Positions 7,409-10,003 of a stretch of DNA of 10,003 bases are shown piece after piece (within the stretch, counting starts at the first letter, position 1; each line of letters starts with the position of its first letter). Position numbers and translations under genes: made by a program. Below the pieces are notes generated by a model that had not been told where the DNA came from, ran no database searches, and saw only the letters and a list, made by a program, of their open reading frames with translations. This stretch comes from Asparagopsis taxiformis (lineage: Eukaryota > Rhodophyta > Florideophyceae > Bonnemaisoniales > Bonnemaisoniaceae). The stretch lies in assembly GCA_030407315.1 (NCBI GenBank), contig JALQPE010003121.1, positions 1 through 10,003 of the forward strand. Reading direction: 5' to 3'.

Positions 7409-7590
7409 TATCGTCGATCACCCATTCCCTCACTATCGCGTTCTCCCTACCATCCGAACGCCATGCACCACCATCCGCACATACTTCAAGAACCCTCACG
7501 ACCTTGATTACAAAAAATCCGCTCCTTCCAATTCCATCCCGCTTTCCTCGACACCACCCCAGCGCATTAAATCATCAAGAATCAAACACG
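7409..7590. other. C/A-rich unique-looking spacer
   Basis: This stretch between the 24-bp array and the longer repeats is strikingly poor in G on the plus strand and has no convincing gene. It shares the compositional skew of the following array and may be a degenerate edge of it. Confidence 0.4.
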
Positions 7591-8737
7591 AACATGGTCA
7601 GCAAAATCTTACACCACTTGAAACCCACTCTCACTTCTATCGTATGCCCCAAAATAACACATACCAGAAACACCTCACAGCTTCATTCCCCATCTTCCTA
7701 CATCCCTTCTTCACTCTCCTTCAGTCCTGCCGTTCCTGCTCACACCACTCCTGCATCACATACAAAACATCAACCCCAACAGTCAGATTCAAAAGCACGC
7801 TTACCACGACAGATATCCTAGAAACTTCCTTACTTACCTCTCATCCATTCCTACACACAATACAAACCATGATCCAAAAACCTTGCAATGAATAATCAAA
7901 GTCAGCAGTCCATATCTTTGCAAAACAGTCTTGGTGCTCAGTGAAACTTACCTTCTGTCATCACATTCCTGCAACCATCTACACAACATCGGAATCAACC
8001 AAAAAAGTCAGACCCAAAACCAACCTTCCCTCGCTGCTTACTTTCAAAACTCGCACACTTACCTCGCTCCACACAATACACACCATGACTCAATAGGCTT
8101 CCAATGAAAAAATATCGCATCAACGGAATAGTCAGACTCAAAACCACCTTCCCTCGCTGCTTACTTTCAAAACTCGCCTACTTACCTTACCTGTTTCCAT
8201 CCTGCACACAATAAAACCATAAATCACGTAATCGTGTAGCCAAGAAAAGTAGTCAGCATTCCGCATCTTCGCACAACCGGTCTGGGCGCCCAATGTGACT
8301 TACCTTCCGTCATCACTATTCCTCCATCACTACGCAACATCGGAATCAATCGCAACAGTCAGATTGAAAACCAACGTTTCCCTCCGCTACATACCCTGAG
8401 AACTCGCAAATGTACCTCTCATCCATCCTACACACAATACAAACCATGATCCAAAAAACTTGCAATGAATAATAATCAAAGTCAGCAGTCCATATCTTGC
8501 AAACAAGTCTTGGTGCTCAGTGAAACTTACCTTCCGTCATCAACATTCCTGCATCATCTACAAACATCGGAATCAACCACAACAGTCAGACTCAAAACCA
8601 ACCTTCCCCTCGCACCATACTTTCAAACTTCACGTACCTCTCTTCCATCCTCCGCTTAATACACACCATGAGTCAACATGCTTCCAAGGAAAAATATCGC
8701 ATAAACGGAAATAGTCAGACTCAAACTCCACGCTTCC
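7591..8737. repeat. diverged higher-order tandem repeat (superperiod about 580 bp)
   Basis: The word GTCAGCAGTCCATATCTT recurs at 7901 and 8481, with a diverged copy at 8252 (GTCAGCATTCCGCATCTT), giving units of about 351 and 229 bp and an overall period of 580. A still more diverged copy precedes 7901. Shared blocks in order are a GTGCTCAGTGAAACTTACCT-like block, an ACATCGGAATCAA block, GTCAGACTCAAAACCA, a CCTTCCCTCG block, ACACACAATACA, and ACCATGATCC or ACCATGACTC. An exact 32-bp direct repeat occurs at 8023-8054 and 8146-8177. The plus strand is very poor in G. Several short open frames here are chance products. The array breaks off at 8738. Confidence 0.85.
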
Positions 8738-8862
8738 CTTTGACCGCCTTTGCTTTGTTTAGTGTAAAGGATGGAACGAAGGTACGTGCGCGAATCTTCA
8801 TCAAGATTCGCGCACGTAACTTCTTCCATCCTTTACACTAAACAAAGCAAAGGCGGTCAAAG
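8738..8862. repeat. long near-perfect inverted repeat (hairpin), 61-bp arms, 4-nt loop
   Basis: The left arm 8738-8798 and right arm 8803-8862 are reverse complements except for one single-base indel and one substitution near the middle (CGAAGG against GAAGT in the pairing orientation, around 8777-8782). The loop is CATC (8799-8802). The ends read CTTTGACCGCC and GGCGGTCAAAG. The left end falls inside a word that continues differently in the other copies of the preceding array, so the structure interrupts the array. No clear target-site duplication flanks it. Candidates are a minimal foldback/MITE-type element, two joined terminal inverted repeats, or a small-RNA-producing hairpin. Confidence 0.9.
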
Positions 8863-9207
8863 AATCTCAGTCGGTGATGAGGGCGGAGTGGAGCCTGCGG
8901 CGTCGACCGGACAGCTTTTCAGCGTCCGCTTAAGTCTTGCTGTGCATACTCGAAATCATCGCCGGGCAGTGAGATTGAGTATGGCCCAAGCCATGGTCCT
9001 CGATTCCCCGAACAATGAGATCCGGATCGAGAACAACGAATATAAACATATAATCATATATATGAGATCCATTTGCTTTCCTTACATGATCCGTGGCATA
9101 TCCGCTGTAAAGCACATTCAGATTCCACGAAGTTCAGAAATAAAAAAGTTTATTATTACAAATAATTAATTGAAAATTCATCTCCCAGGGCAGTCGTTCG
9201 TCCTTCC
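8863..9207. other. no recognisable feature; AT-rich second half
   Basis: The segment follows the long hairpin. A short plus-strand frame continues out of the hairpin arm to 9169 and a 61-residue minus-strand frame lies at 8930-9115; neither resembles a known protein. From about 9035 it becomes AT-rich. TTTATT at 9149-9154 reads AATAAA on the minus strand, and a plus-strand AATAAA lies at about 9140. I see no promoter, RNA gene or repeat that can be supported. Confidence 0.4.
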
Positions 9208-9284
9208 ATGCAACACGTTGCCAGCACGCAATGTGATGTACAGTTTGAATTGATTGAACTCTCGGTTAAATTCCACCGTTTGGG

Positions 9285-10003
9285 ATGTCAGCTGGAGTTA
9301 GCACAAAACTACTACCCACAAACTACGACAACACGTTACATTCCAAGTCTCGAAAGCACCACAAAAATAAATTGTCGCATCTGGACGGCACAGTCTCCCC
9401 TGTTCAGCTCGCAATCCTCCCTTTTGCGTCAAAACTCGACATGGAATGCAGTATGAGGGTGCTTCTACTACTGCGTAGATGCTTTATGCGCTCGCGCTGC
9501 ATGAGCGAACGTGTCGCTACCGTTTCAACCCCTCTACCCAACATTTCAACAACGCTCGTGTCCCTGCCGTCACCCATGAGCCTGCTCGAAACGGCGACCA
9601 TGATTCCCCCGCAACCCAGCTCCCCCAGACCCAGAATCTGGTCGTGCTTCTCCAGCGACTCACCCTGTGACGCCCACTGCCACCAGCCTCAACACCCTCC
9701 CGCGCAGACCTCCTCGTGCAATCCCTCGCCGCCAGTCTCCAACCCTCGAGTACAAGGCCGGCGCTGGCCGCGTGAGCGAAGTCATCACCATCCTACAAGA
9801 CCCCGCATTCTCCCTAAAAGATTCAACAGCGCGCCGTTCGCACCGTAGAAGAATGTCGCCACGTTACCGCTTCCATGGTCGAAACCATTTCCGCACCGAA
9901 GGTTACAAGAGCCACATCATTCCAACAAAACTGGTAAGTACTCGGCACAGCTGTACCTCCGCGACCAGTCGACATGCTCCGCAGGCAGTTAGCACTGGCT
10001 ACG
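9285..10003 (+). pseudogene. possible decayed or frameshifted coding region, function unknown
   Basis: Coding-like text is spread over all three plus frames. The longest frame is 9285-9848 (187 residues from ATG 9285 to TAG); its middle has a heptad-like Ser/Thr/Leu text (ERVATVSTPLPNISTTLVSL, about 9507-9566) followed by a Pro/Ser-rich stretch. A second frame (to TGA 9668-9670) overlaps it. A third is open from 9604 to the window end without an early ATG, and includes SEVITILQDPAF-like text near 9775-9810. From 9818 to TAA 9935 a further piece reads VEECRHVTASMVETISAP. Together these look like one protein broken by small indels, as in the retroelement upstream; a Gag-like or unrelated protein is possible. 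No family is recognised. Confidence 0.3.
9934..9939 (+). promoter_or_regulatory. consensus 5' splice donor candidate
   Basis: GTAAGT follows CTG at the point where the frame open from 9818 would otherwise terminate (the TAA lies within the donor). This is what an exon end looks like, with the acceptor beyond the window. A random GTAAGT is common enough that this is only suggestive. Confidence 0.25.

Noticed and set aside
7216..7425. Minus-strand gene for a WLDTY-repeat protein
   Set aside because: The frame follows from the 24-bp period; unit lengths of 22-23 break the phase and no other gene signals are present.
7504..7895. Short plus-strand open frames in the higher-order repeat
   Set aside because: Rich in Ser, Thr, Pro and His because of the C/A skew, not preserved among repeat units.
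8930..9115. 61-residue minus-strand open frame
   Set aside because: Short, no motif and no start or regulatory context beyond an AATAAA-like word.
8771..9169. 132-residue open frame starting inside the long hairpin
   Set aside because: Its start lies in the foldback arm, composition is mixed, the tail is AT-rich, and no family is recognised.

Overview
This window looks like eukaryotic repeat-rich DNA. No host gene or bacterial-style operon could be identified. The dominant feature is one plus-strand Ty3/gypsy-type LTR retrotransposon (about 1119-6764, perhaps from 461 or earlier). Its protein signatures occur in canonical order: Gag with a CCHC zinc knuckle, aspartic protease (DTGAS), reverse transcriptase (YLDD), RNase H and integrase (HHCC zinc region plus the first two catalytic Asp). 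The reading frame changes about 17 times, so the copy cannot encode an intact polyprotein as written. The style of Pol resembles elements common in oomycetes, fungi and some algae, but I cannot assign a species from sequence alone.

Layout. 1-1118: GC-rich non-coding DNA with many hairpins and palindromes, probably the LTR and/or leader of the element. It includes a candidate tRNA primer-binding site and a tRNA-like fragment on the minus strand. 1119-3446: gag. 3447-4560: protease and linker. 4560-5290: reverse transcriptase. 5291-6020: RNase H and tether. 6021-6764: integrase, which stops just before the third catalytic residue (Glu). The integrase C-terminus and 3' LTR are absent.

6765-8862 is a stack of unrelated repeat families: an inverted-repeat junction, a 43-bp tandem array, a 24-bp tandem array, and a diverged higher-order array with units of about 230-350 bp (roughly 580-bp superperiod). 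A near-perfect 61-bp-arm hairpin abruptly interrupts this last array. 8863-9207 holds nothing recognisable. 9208-10003 has coding-like text scattered over three plus-strand frames and a consensus 5' splice donor (GTAAGT), suggesting a decayed or frameshifted gene or element that continues past the window.

The retroelement proteins would act together: Gag packages the RNA, protease matures the polyprotein, RT/RNase H make cDNA from a tRNA primer, and integrase inserts it. Nothing here is clearly a new biological system. The points most worth checking are the long hairpin, the repeated antisense splice-donor motif, the hairpin-bearing 43-bp array at the integrase breakpoint, and the indel-only pattern of apparent decay.
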